Source of the DNA: Hypsibius dujardini
Lineage: Eukaryota > Tardigrada > Eutardigrada > Parachela > Hypsibiidae
DNA: 29,428 bases
Direction of reading: 5' to 3'
Assembly (NCBI GenBank): GCA_001579985.1
Contig: LRSR01007860.1
Span: forward strand, 1-29,428
Positions within the stretch are counted from its first letter, which is position 1. Every line of letters starts with the position of its first letter. The notes below the pieces were generated by a model. The model made no database searches. It was given only the letters and a program-made list of their open reading frames with translations, and had not been told where the DNA came from. Both the position numbers and the translations under genes were made by a program. Below are positions 1 to 9,766 of the stretch, piece after piece.

Positions 1-1
1 C

Positions 2-34
<33 letters not shown>

Positions 35-118
35 GGCAGACATTCTCAGAGACAGGCAGAGATGCGGACAGAGACACAGACATGCAGGCAGGCAAAGACG
101 CAGACATGCAGGCAGGTA
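1..118 (+). repeat. (CAGA)n microsatellite in BET intron
   Basis: Pure CAGA units at 1-35 pass into degenerate CAGG/CAGA/GACA units. It lies in the intron preceding the first visible BET exon, whose acceptor AG is at 202-203. Confidence 0.95.
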
Positions 119-203
119 TAGGAATAGACAGATAACAGTTGGCAGACATACTTCTAGATGGTGCATATTCATCAACGGTGATATCATTGTGGATGTGATG
201 TAG

Positions 204-958
204 GTAATCAAATGCCCGATGGATCTGGCAACCATTAAGACCAATCTGGAACAGCGACAGTACATGAACGTTTACGAGTTCGCTGCGGACGTCCGCTTGA
301 TGTTCACCAACTGTTATCGCTACAATTCGCCCGACCATTCAGTTATCGCTATGGCCAAGAAACTCCAGGTCTTTATCCCTCGTTTCCCCTCCCCCTCCCC
401 TTGTCGTTGTACCTGTCTGATCCACGGTCTGTTTAACTGTCTGTCTGTTATGCGATATGTCTACTTGTCTGTCTGATTCTTTGAAGACCTACATTTCTGT
501 GTTACTGCCACTCTGTCAAGTGTACTTGCCTTTCTGTGTGTGTTTATGTTTTGTCTCTAGTTGTCGAGGAAAGACCCATCGGCATCATCAAGGCAGACTT
601 GCGTCTTGCTTGCAGATTTTCATTTTGTTTCTTGACCTTTTTTTTCCAGCAAGTATTTGAGATTCGCTTCGCCAAGATGCCGGACGAGGCCTTCGTGGAC
701 ATACCAGACCTAGTGGTTCGACCGGCCAACTCTCCTCCGACTCCCGTTGAGGCTCCCCCACCACCACCGAGGAGACGGAGTCCGGTCAAAGTAACTCCTG
801 CGGCGGAAAGCGATGACGACGACGAGGACGACGGAACCGACGACACTAAGAAGATGTTCGAACTCCAACAGCAAATCGAAAAGGTGCCTTTTCAAGCATT
901 GAGACAAGACGTGTCGGCAGACAGAGAGACAGATAGGAAGGCACGCAGACAATGATCC

Positions 959-997
<39 letters not shown>

Positions 998-1635
998 TAG
1001 ACAGACAGACAGACAGACAGATAGACAAGCAGGCAGACAGTCCGGGAGACTACGAGACAAACAGACATGCAGTTATACAGACATGTTATTTACCTAGTTA
1101 AACCGGCGGTCGTGCCGAACGAATAGATATACTTACAGTTTTCTGATCTTTTAGCTTCAACAGTCGGTGGCACTCATGGCGGAGATGAAGCCGAAGAAGA
1201 TTGTCAAGCCAGTTAAGACAGAAGTTCCCCCTCCCGCTCCCCCCGTCAAAGAGATCAAAGCCAAAACTGCAAAAGCTGTCACTCCAGTGGTGGAGAAGCC
1301 ACCGCCCGCACCCGGAGCTGCCCGTAAAGGCCGTCCGCCCGGGTCGACAAACAAACCCAAGAAGGATAAACTCGCCGAGGCGGAAGCTGCGGCTGCAGAA
1401 AAGGCAGCCAAGTCGCCGAAGAAGCCCAAGGAGAAGGCAGAGTCTCCCAAAAAGTATGCACTGCTGCGGAGTGTCTGTCTCTTTGTCTGCATAGTGTCGA
1501 CTCGTTTCTCTCTTGACCTATTGGTCTTGTTCCTGTATATTTGTCTGTCTGCCTCGTCTGCCTGGTGGACTAACTACCTGTCTAACTCAATGCATATAGG
1601 CGTGTTGTTTTCTGTCACGCAGAAAAAATACACCA

Positions 1636-1701
<66 letters not shown>

Positions 1702-2702
1702 AACAGACAGACAAATGAGTCTGATAGAAAGACATGTAGACACATGACTGACTGCCTATTAGCATGCATGTCTGCGTGTTTGTCGTATGAATGTCTGCAT
1801 ATCTCTCTGTTGGTCTTCAATAATTGCTGCTCTGAATGATTTATTCATTGATGGAGTTTGAAAGCCTGTCTTCTCTTTAGGTCACCCGGCAAGCCTGGCA
1901 GGAAGAAGAAGGACGCCGGCGACGGTGAGATTCCCCCACCGCCGGTTTACGACAGCGACGAGGAAGAGGCTGTGCCCATGTCCATGTCGTATGATGAGAC
2001 TCGCAATTTGAGCTTGGACATTAATCGCCTGCCTCCGGACAAGTTGGGCCGCATCGTCAACATCATCCAATCGTAAGAGCGATGTAATCTTGTGTGAACT
2101 TGTCTTTTTTCGACTGGGATCGTCTTTGGGCTCCTCGGTATTTCATTTGTTATCTGTTTGCCTGACCGCTGACCCGATGTCTATTGCATTTTGTCTGCCT
2201 GCCTGTCTGCTTGAATGTCTGTCTCTGTGTATGTCTTTCTGTTTGCCTGTCTGTCCACGTGTCTAATTGTCTCGCTGGTTATGTCTGTGTGATTGTATGT
2301 GATGTCTTTTTCAGTCGCGAGCCCGGATTGAAGGATTCCAATCCGGACGAGATCGAAATCGACTTCGCCACTCTGAAACCGGCGACCCTCCGTGAACTGG
2401 AAGTGTACGTCAATTCTATCCTCAAGAAGCCCCGTGGCCGTAAACCGGGCCCGGTGGGGAAGAAAGCCTCTGTGGCCGGGAAGGTAGGAGGCGGCGGAGA
2501 CTCCGCGGAGAAGAAGGCATCCTCGGGACCTTCCAAAGCTCCTCCTGCTAAGAAGCCTGCTGCTAAAGCTAAAGGGAAGGATAAAAAGCCGGTTGCTGGC
2601 GCCAACAGTGGCCGTTTAAGTGGAAGCAGCTCAGAGTCTGCATCGGAATCCGAATCCGAGTCAGAGTCCGCGGCGAGTTCTTCCCAGGGCGACAGCGATT
2701 GA
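204..2702 (+). CDS. BET-family bromodomain protein (BRD2/3/4-like), C-terminal half, copy 1
   Basis: Five exons: 204-368, 650-883, 1155-1453, 1881-2072, 2315-2702 (TGA 2700-2702). All introns are GT..AG, the phases agree, and the sum is 1278 nt (425 residues plus stop). The gene is open at its 5' end because the window starts in an intron. Residues 1 to about 66 are the second half of bromodomain 2 ([17 protein letters not shown], then [11 protein letters not shown]); Asn41 is the conserved acetyl-lysine-binding Asn. Next come a Pro-rich stretch, an acidic DDDDEDD run, a Lys/Ala/Pro-rich linker with an AT-hook-like RKGRPPG, and the NET (extraterminal) domain at about 260-330 ([17 protein letters not shown], then [16 protein letters not shown]). 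A second AT-hook-like PRGRKPGP and a Ser/Glu tail (SEED-like) end the protein. BET proteins bind acetylated histones and recruit transcription factors through NET. No P-TEFb-binding C-terminal extension is present, so this is a short-type BET. Introns carry CAGA/TCTG arrays. It appears intact in view. Confidence 0.93.
957..1050 (+). repeat. (CAGA)n microsatellite in BET intron
   Basis: Runs of CAGA/GATA units between exons 650-883 and 1155-1453. Read on the minus strand it yields meaningless (CLSV)n open frames. The other copy keeps only a short TCTG/CAGA stretch here. Confidence 0.95.
1636..1714 (+). repeat. (GATA)n(GACA)n microsatellite in BET intron
   Basis: Four GATA units lead into about a dozen GACA units inside intron 1454-1880. 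In copy 2 the equivalent site (about 12780-12860) is a shorter, degenerate version. Confidence 0.93.
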
Positions 2703-3230
2703 GGCTAATTATCCTCATTACGGTCTCTTCACCTCATTTCCTGTATGCATGTTTCTTTACAATATTGAATCGCTGTTTTTTTGCTTGCTGTTTTGTCGGA
2801 AGTTGTTGGTACGACGCGCTTCTTTCGGGCCATTTTTGCTTTGTGAGTCCGTGTATGTTTGTGAGGTACTCTTCCCTTCTCTTGGACCTTACTATACCGC
2901 TATATCGTACTCGTACTTGTTTCACCTGTGTGAGAAACGCTTCATCGCTATAAAACTAGCATTGGTAATTACAATTAAAACTTATTTTAAATGGCTCAAA
3001 AAGCGGCTTTTGATTCTGAATTAAAGCTACTTTGATTTCATTTAGATCACAAACATTCAAATCGATATTTTAAAGGGTATTTTATATAGGTCTTATTTTA
3101 AATGCTGAAAACGTGGCTCTTATTTTAAATCGAATATCCATAACTAAATCTGTTGTAATCAACAATCTGAAGAAGGAAGATATAAATATTAAGAAAGAAA
3201 CTCTCCGTGTAGATTTGCCCAGGATACGTT
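2703..3230 (+). other. BET copy 1 3' untranslated/downstream region
   Basis: Directly follows the stop codon. 2703-2942 is shared with the inverted copy and so is likely transcribed 3' UTR. From about 2975 it is AT-rich with a recurring TTATTTTAAAT motif (about 2981, 3092 and 3119). No canonical AATAAA occurs close to the stop. ATTAAA at about 2975 is a possible variant polyadenylation signal. No gene is seen in this stretch. Confidence 0.5.
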
Positions 3231-3248
3231 TCTATTTTTGACAAACGT

Positions 3249-3572
3249 TTGGGTTTTTCCGTTGTTCTTTCTGTTATTCTGGATGAGCGACTCATTGAAA
3301 GCGAAGCAAATTCAACAGGTAGAGTGTTCTTCTACTGCCTTATCCAACCAAATGATAACACTTCGCGAAACATGTCTATTTCTGAACCACAGGTGCAACA
3401 AAGTGATAACGAACAACAGAATGAACAAGAAAGTAAAGAAGAAGGTGAACAACAAAATGAACAACAAAATGAACCGAAAACTGATCACACAATCGAACAT
3501 GTGCTAACAAACGCAACTGAAAAACTTTTTGCAGGGTATGTTAATCACTGCACAATGATAAAAGTGCTGTAA
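3249..3572 (+). other. Possible exon(s) rich in Gln/Asn/Glu, unrecognised
   Basis: A plus-strand open segment of 107 codons. Its central part (about 3392-3490) encodes a low-complexity Q/N/E/K run (QQNEQQNEPK) preceded by a plausible acceptor (CCACAG, 3387-3392). The start includes LDERLIE, also encoded at about 8716-8737. The phrase GTGCAACAAAGTGATAA occurs at 3393 and again at 3595, so part of it is duplicated. It could be an exon of a small gene or a repeat relic. No family is recognised. Confidence 0.25.
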
Positions 3573-3642
3573 GAAACGTTTTAACAGACTTTAAGTGCAA
3601 CAAAGTGATAATGAAAAACTTTATTTCCAAATATAATTTTTA

Positions 3643-3648
3643 AATAAA
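3643..3648 (+). promoter_or_regulatory. AATAAA polyadenylation-like hexamer
   Basis: Canonical AATAAA in an AT-rich stretch downstream of the Q/N/E-rich segment and about 940 bp beyond the BET stop. Use by either transcript is speculative. Confidence 0.25.
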
Positions 3649-3659
3649 AATGTTGATCA

Positions 3660-4140
3660 AAAGGTAGCTTCAGGGGTCCAGACCCCTTGCTGGACCCTCA
3701 GGGGTACTCCCAGGGAAGTTGTTTGGGTTGCCACCCCAAGTAACATAAAGCCATTGAAGTAATGAACTTCGAGTAGTGGTCTGAAACTCATGTAAAATGA
3801 ACTTGATCCGTAATTGGAAGGCGGCATTATCGGCAGACGCGACGAGTCTTTCCACGTTTGTCAGACGTTTCGTCCCATCGTCAGAACTGATGAGGTTGTT
3901 GCGAACTGACAATATTAATGATCTCTGCACTGAGGAAGTTGGAGACCGGGTCGGATCCGTTATTGTAGACAAGGAGGTGAAGTAAGATCCAGTCAAAGGT
4001 GCGAACAGTATCCATCATGGCCACAGCGGGATGACGCGTGCCAGTCAGCGACAGCTCAATCATCAGTAGTGGGGGTAGCTTGTAAGCGGGTTTGGCGCCT
4101 CCGCTTCTGTAATAAACACGGCGGCCACGAGATTATCGTA
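3660..4140. repeat. Decayed repeat with GC-rich hairpin end
   Basis: Begins with a self-complementary GGGGTC-CA-GACCCC hairpin and repeated CAGGGGT/CCAGGG words (3671-3716), unlike the surrounding AT-rich DNA. The minus strand is open for 108 codons (3996-3670) but matches no family I can name. Composition and the hairpin suggest the end of a degraded mobile element. The class is unknown. Confidence 0.35.
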
Positions 4141-4447
4141 CGATTAATAAATTTACGCTTTTTGCAATTGCTGGTCGACCGGAAGTTGAGATAAGAATAA
4201 GGCGAAAAAAACTGACGTGATGAATGCTAGGATGTTCCAATTGGCCATCAGCTGCTGAACAGCATTTCCATCGATTGACATGTGAACACATGTGATAAAT
4301 GAAATTTGCTCTAGCAAACTAATGAGTAAATCCAAGGCTTCATTATATCGCTAAATGAGTTTAGCTTGGTCATAACTACTTAATAACCTACATAGCCACA
4401 ATAGCCTAACCTACCACAATAATAATTAAAAGCGATTTATCTAAAAT
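4141..4447. other. No gene seen
   Basis: AT-rich sequence without splice-bounded open frames, hairpins or recognisable repeats. Confidence 0.6.
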
Positions 4448-4675
4448 GCTCCAAATAAAGATTGCACAAGCAGACTGATCGACCCATAGACAGACAAGCA
4501 GACATGCACACAGAAACAGAAGGCGGTAGGCAGGCCGACAGGTGTACAGACAAACATACAGACATATCGACATACATGAATACAGATAAACAGACAAACA
4601 GACAGACAGGTAGGCAGGCAAGCAGGCAGGCAGGCAGATACAAAGACACACAAACCGAAAGACAGACAGACCTTC
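4448..4675 (+). repeat. Degenerate CAGA/CAGG microsatellite
   Basis: CAGA, CATA, CAAA and CAGG units. Several long open frames on both strands here (CLSV-like or TDRQ-like) are artefacts of the four-base repeat. Confidence 0.9.
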
Positions 4676-5640
4676 CTGCATGCCGTCTAGTTCTCGATTG
4701 GTTGGTGGGACTGCCTATAGGTTAGTTTTCCAGTGAATGTGTTTGTGTAGTTAAGTTTGGTTCTTCTGTTCGGCTCGTAAGAATATTTTTTAGCTTTGTA
4801 TTATATATTTTTTCATTACCGTAAAGCTCCTCGGTCTTCTTAACAGTTGTGACATTTGCTAGTTTTTTATGTGCATCGTCTTGCCAAATTGCATCGAATT
4901 ATGATTTATACGGTGGTAATTCGGATTTTGTTCTTTCGGATTGTTTGCTGGTCAAACATAGCTTTCCGAAAAGAAATCAAAGCTTTCTCAATGTTCTTTT
5001 GGCTTGTAGTTGTATATGTGAGTTCTGTCAAAAACGATATTGACGTTTAGATACGTAAGATAATTTAGATACAAACACGCTGCGGTTGAATCTTTTTTTT
5101 AAACTTACACCATTCAGTCTTTAGCATATATCAACTTTTCTAAAAATGTGAGTTTAAATGCAATGATTTTACCGGACGCACACCACTTTATCCCGTGTTG
5201 GCTCAAACCCTAACAGCAAACTTTTTGACAAATTAACGTATTTTTTGTATGTCACACAGAAAGGCCAAGAACGCGCTAACCTAAGGAGTTATAGTGTCCT
5301 AACTTGCTAGTGATTCCAAATTAAATTATTTTCTGATTGAAAATTAAAATATCTGTATTAGTGTCATGAAATCTTGCAGTTACATTGTCAAAAGTGAAAG
5401 CCAAATTGTTTCTGCCTCTCAAATCTTGAACTGTACAAGAACGCAAATTCATTGAAATTAAAACCGATGGCTCTTAAGATTAAGTTATTACTAAGAATAT
5501 ACAGTTTAATTGTGTTATTCATAATTATAATAGCTTAACCGCATTATTGCTCCACTAGTCGGTGATAATGGTTACTGTGCGGGTGCTTGATTTCTAATAC
5601 ACCGCTGAAATGAATGGTTCAGCCTGTAAGCCTGTATAAC
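4676..5640. other. No gene seen
   Basis: AT-rich. Two overlapping 64-codon frames at 4849-5050 lack splice sites, composition or motifs that would support them. Confidence 0.55.
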
Positions 5641-5793
5641 ATTACTGGAATTTTCGGTTTCCCCTCCCCCTCCCCGCCCGCCAAGACCAGACCTCAGTTG
5701 CTGATGAAAGACATATGTAATAAGGTAGTAATACCAGGTTCATTGTCAGTGTCAGATCGCCTGTAAACCGCTTCAAATGGATAAGCGACAACC

Positions 5794-6128
5794 TATTTTC
5801 CAGAGCGATTATAAACATATTTAAAACAATGTCAGAAGGCCCCTTCAATGAAGTATTGCTTGGGGGCATCGTCCAGCATGTCAGAGCAGACGATCTGGCA
5901 TGTGACAAAGACAAAGAACGTGCCATAAGTTTTGGTTATTCGTTCGTCTGATTTCCCACTTGTAGATATTGGATTCATCGAGTAAAGCAACATACGAGTT
6001 CGTTTTCGCGTTACGGCGATGGGTGGACTAGATGGAGAGATGGACTAAACAATTTCGGATCAGTTCGTTGGGTGGTGGACGCTGATGCACAAGCTAGACC
6101 ACAGAAATAGCAAGACTGGCCTCATTTT
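5794..6128 (+). repeat. Gene X 3' block, plus copy 1 (exon-like)
   Basis: About 335 bp that match 8865-9198 in reverse complement, from TTTTCCAGAGCG to the GGCCTCATT motif. It holds an open segment (SEGPFNEVLLGGIV) and, after a TAG acceptor at about 5964-5966, an open frame starting YWIHRVKQ and running 47 codons to a TAG. The third relative, 8026 to about 8130, covers only the second segment. Indels between copies put them in different frames, so at least one is decayed. Function is unknown. Confidence 0.6.
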
Positions 6129-6630
6129 GTCTATCTTTCCCTATGTAATTTTTGAAGGATGTCCCTACCCGCTTTGTAACTCGAATTTTTTTCCCCACAA
6201 CGTTATCTATTTTTTCAATAATTAAAACTAATATGTAGCGTAGAGAAACCAATTCGGTAGTGAAGTCCGGAAAATTTGCTTATGGTCATACGAAAATAAT
6301 CTTATTCTTTTTTATATTCGTATATAATATAATATATAAAAGGGAATTTCTAATTGTCTCTTTGTTTGTGTGCCCCCTCTACGTTCCACACAGACGAGGA
6401 TCAGAGAGCGTAGTCTCCCAATGCTATATCACGAGGGATGCTCTGTCTGTCTGTTTTCGTACGGCAGCGCTTCTCGGTCTTCGTAGCGAGTGCATCGTTT
6501 GCTAGTAGTACAGGGGTCACCACGAACATTAAATAGTTTTGAAACGGTGGCCACGTAAACTGAGCGCAACTGACGCTAACCTCAGAAATGACAAAAACGC
6601 CACACCTGAAGCCTCAAATAAGTTATGCAT
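6129..6630. other. No gene seen
   Basis: AT-rich. An 81-codon frame (6260-6505) has no supporting signals. Confidence 0.5.
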
Positions 6631-6635
6631 ACGCA

Positions 6636-6661
6636 TGTAGGCAGACAGATAGACAGACAAT

Positions 6662-6717
<56 letters not shown>

Positions 6718-6722
6718 TAGAA
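6636..6722 (+). repeat. (CAGA)n microsatellite
   Basis: About 14 near-perfect CAGA units upstream of the plus-strand gene X exon at 6927. The minus copy has TCTG (CAGA in gene sense) at the equivalent position, 10187-10330. Confidence 0.95.
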
Positions 6723-6926
6723 ACAACAATACATACATAACCGCAGACGTACTGGCAGACATGGCAGGCACACAAACAGACAAGCAGACGAACCGACAGA
6801 TGGTTAAACAGACCACAAGGTTAAGAAAACGCAAATGATTGTTTGTTTATAAATCTAGCTCTGGTTGTCGGTTCAAATTTCTACTTACTGCTCACTACAT
6901 ATCATTTGATCCAAGTTGATATACAG

Positions 6927-8224
6927 GCAGATCGCACAGCATCAAGAATATTTGAAAACAGGAACAAATCCCAGCGAGGCTCCCCAGACACCGCGAAAGG
7001 ATTCTTTACCGCTCAATGTTTAATGGGTAGTGGTATCTGCCGGGAGCACTTTTTCAATCCTAGCGCAAGAAGGGAATATAATGTCAAAAAAGAATGAAGC
7101 AGCATATACTGAAGTTCCACATGGACGAAATCGATTCCGTAAGTCCTAATTTGAAGTTTAAAATATAATATTGCACATTAATAACTGTTTTAAAGTTTTG
7201 TAACGTGTCCACGTTTGGTGTTTAAAATTGAGCTGTACTGATAAAAGAAGCACTCAGAGGAAACAGTAATTTGAAACAGCTGAATCAGTAGAAAAAAGGG
7301 CTGAAAGGACACAAAAATAGAAGGAGAGAGAAACAGAGTATGGGCAGATAAATAAACAGGCAGTCACACAGATAGATTGGTAAACAGATAGGCAGACAGG
7401 GAAGATAAACTGACCGACAGATAGATAGACATACATACATATAGACTGGCAGGTATGCATACATGCAGGTAGGCAAGCAGGCAGGCAGACAAACAGACAG
7501 ACAGACTCTTGATAAGTAACTTACGAGCCATGACTATAGCCGAGGTTCCAGAATAAACGAAGTTATAATTGAAATACAAAAAAAAAACTAGGCTTTAAAA
7601 ATATTCATATTTGCACTGCTCATAGTATGTAGAGTCATTTACTGATGCTGACCATAGTCTAAAAGACTTGGATTTTTATGTATGCAGGAGTTAGAAGAAC
7701 GGATGGCTTCCGTCGAGCTCCAACAAAAGCAAATAATTGACGACCTGACGGAATTCAAAATTCAGACATCGGAAAGTCTGAGCAGAATCAACAAAGAAGT
7801 GAAGGAGTTGCAAACTGACATTCTCAAAATGAACAACAGATGTTCCCACGCCAATTTCTGCAAGTGCTCCTTCAAGTTCAATTGGTTAGTAAAGGAAACG
7901 CGATCTCTTCAAATTCGAGTAAATGCGGGTCCAGCCAATTCAATGGTTACACATATAGCCCAAGTATTTGGAACAACAATTGACATACTTTGTTTAGTCG
8001 TGCACATACCATTTTCAAATTGTAGATACTGGAGTCACCAAGTAAAACTACATGAACTCGTTTTCGAGTTGCAAAGCAGCGATGGACTGGACATTACATG
8101 CCTCTTGGTCCGTTGGCTGGCTGGACGTGACTTCACTTACTACATTCAGAAATACCCAGACTATTCTCATTATGTCTATAATAGATGTACCGATATTGGT
8201 GCCTGGATTCAATTTGGGAGTTAG
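6927..8224 (+). pseudogene. Gene X plus-strand copy (unrecognised, frameshifted)
   Basis: Exon b equivalent 6927-7138 (acceptor ATACAG, donor GTAAGT) encodes [11 protein letters not shown], then GFFTAQCLMGSGICRE. It is 212 nt against 213 nt in the minus copy, and the shift near 7085 gives an early TGA. Exon c equivalent 7688-7884 (acceptor ATGCAG, donor GTTAGT) encodes a coiled-coil-like stretch, ASVELQQKQIIDDLTEFK to LQTDILKMNN. The frame of exon c stays open through the presumed intron 7885-8025 (141 nt, a multiple of 3, no stop) into the YWSHQVK block, giving 180 codons from 7682 to 8224. Splicing at those sites would create TGA at the junction. No known family is recognised. It is likely a decaying paralogue of the minus-strand copy. 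Confidence 0.5.
7360..7507 (+). repeat. Degenerate CAGA microsatellite in gene X intron
   Basis: CAGA/CATA/CAGG units between gene X exons b (ending 7138) and c (starting 7688). The counterpart intron on the minus copy has its own array at 9592-9772. Confidence 0.9.
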
Positions 8225-8588
8225 ATTCGTCTAAATTCAACTAGTTTGGTTGAATGTCTACAGATTTTACATTCTACAGTACCTTCAAGTATACCGACGC
8301 TATCCGTGGGATACAACTGCAAACATTGCCAGCTGAAACGGGTAGTCTCATAATCATTACTGAACCCAAATGGGGGCATTAGGTGTTGGGCGAGGCTCAA
8401 TCAGTACAGTGTATATACTTATTCCATTACAACCTATCTACTTCCTTTACTCAATCATGATTACCTGTACGAGATTCCACTCATTAAGCGATCTATATTC
8501 AATCCATTATATAGTTTCTCTATTTACAGGGGTCTTCCATTTACATTTGCATACCCCTGCAGATTACCAAAACGAAAAAAGCCTAAAA
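8225..8588. other. No gene seen
   Basis: Region between the plus and minus gene X pieces, near the centre of their inverted arrangement. No supported exon was found. Confidence 0.5.
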
Positions 8589-8840
8589 GCATGGATAGCT
8601 CTTTCAAAGCTGACTTCAAAAAATCAAAAAAAAAAAGAATTCGAATGAAAACTGAGCGAGTTATGAGCGCCGTACAGATTTGACACTAATTCGTTCACGT
8701 TTATTGACACATTCGTTCCTGGATGAACGGCTTATTGAAATAGACTCAAAATTACAGCCTGGATAGCTCTTTTAAAGCTGATTTCAGAAAATCAAAAAAA
8801 ACTGAATTTGAATGAAAACTGAGAGAGTCATCAGCGTTAT
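8589..8840 (+). repeat. Direct duplication of an 85-bp segment
   Basis: The segment TGGATAGCTCTTTCAAAGCT...TGAAAACTGAGCGAG at about 8592-8661 recurs at about 8760-8828 with scattered substitutions and a different A-run length. The copies are about 168 bp apart. Confidence 0.85.
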
Positions 8841-8864
8841 TCAGAGAGTTATTTAATATTGACC

Positions 8865-9198
8865 TAATGAGGCCAATTTAGCTGTTATTGTTTTCTAGCT
8901 TGTTAATCAGCGTCCAGCCACCGAGCGGTTTCCGCCAAATCAATTTCGTCCATCTCTCCATCCAGTCCTTCCAAAGCCGTAATGCGAAAAGGAACCTGCA
9001 TATTGCTTTATTCGATGAATCCAATATCTAAAAATGGGAAATCAGATGAACGAATAAGGAGAACCTATAGCACGTTCATTGTCTGTGTCACATGCCAGTT
9101 CGTCTGGCTCTGACATCGTAGACGTTGCCTTCAAGCAATACTTGATTGAAGGGGCATTCAGACACTTTCCTAAATATATTCATAGTCGCTCTGGAAAA
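8865..9198 (-). repeat. Gene X 3' block, minus copy (exon-like)
   Basis: Reverse-complement partner of 5794-6128, lying downstream, in gene sense, of the minus-strand gene X exons. It keeps the TTTTCCAG and TTTTTAG acceptor-like boundaries. One frame reads MSEPDELACDTDNERAIG; another, near the end, reads GLDGEMDEIDLAETARW before a TAA. The frame actually used cannot be decided by eye. Confidence 0.6.
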
Positions 9199-9333
9199 TG
9201 GTAGCCATGATCAAGTCAAACTCATCTAGCGATATAGTGAGGGTTGGGTATACCCAATAATTTTCTGAAGCATATCTTATTTATTAAGATATTCGAAACT
9301 GATTGAATCGTTTTTTACATACTGCTTACTAAC

Positions 9334-9697
9334 CGGCCCATGAATTTGAAACATCGAGAGAGGGGCCATTTGGCATTTTCATTTTCAGAATGTCTACTCG
9401 TATCTCGTTCAGTCGTTCGTTGATACCAGTCAGGATTTCCGAGGTGTGAGTCTTGAATTCCTTTAAATCGTCTAAATCGTCCATTATTTGCTTTTGTTGG
9501 AACTCAACAGAAACCACCCGTTCCGCTAAATCCTATCGATATAAAAAAGGTGGGTCTATTGAACTATGATATAGCCATGCAGTATCAGTAAATGTTTGTC
9601 TCTGTCTCTTTGTGTTTCCTGTCTGTCTCTCTCTCCGTATTTCTGTCTCTCCCTCTCTCTCCATCTCTCTCTCACTGTTTGTCTGTTTGTCTGTCTC

Positions 9698-9766
<69 letters not shown>

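Larger units (their letters stand above)
690..2942 (+). repeat. Inverted duplication, left arm (BET copy 1)
   Basis: Aligns in reverse complement with 11530-13697, including exons, introns and 3' untranslated sequence. Similarity begins at base 690 inside an exon and fades at about 2942, near the motif CTTGTTTCACCTGTGTGAGA. Intron lengths in the arms are 271 versus 143, 427 versus 432, and 242 versus 242. The large difference in the first of these is due to microsatellite content. Confidence 0.9.

Noticed and set aside
710-1060. Minus-strand ORFs rich in CLSVCLSV
   Set aside because: Pure translation of a CAGA microsatellite; the same pattern appears at 1574-1820, 4406-4725, 6582-6773, 7254-7579, 9592-9953, 10135-10473, 24611-24947 and 27209-27478.
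1157-1492. Minus-strand 111-codon ORF opposite the Lys-rich BET exon (mirror at 13018-13299)
   Set aside because: Antisense shadow of the exon 1155-1453 with no splice or motif support.
2279-2605. Minus-strand 108-codon ORF opposite the last BET exon (and its mirror at 11891-12217)
   Set aside because: Shadow of the GC-rich Lys/Ala/Pro coding sequence; identical in both arms simply because the DNA is identical.
3800-3910. Hammerhead-ribozyme-like words: minus-strand CTGACGA...GAAAC and plus-strand CTGATGA...GAAC
   Set aside because: The spacing between CTGANGA and GAAA leaves no paired stem II, and the bases after the possible stem III do not give a proper cleavage site. At most a decayed relic.
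3670-3996. Minus-strand 108-codon ORF as a Penelope-like or other retroelement fragment
   Set aside because: No reverse transcriptase or endonuclease motif can be seen; only the hairpin-bearing repeat end is supportable.
7682-8224. 180-codon ORF taken as a single intact gene
   Set aside because: Comparison with the minus-strand copy shows an exon/intron structure here, and the preceding exon is frameshifted, so it is treated as part of a decaying copy.
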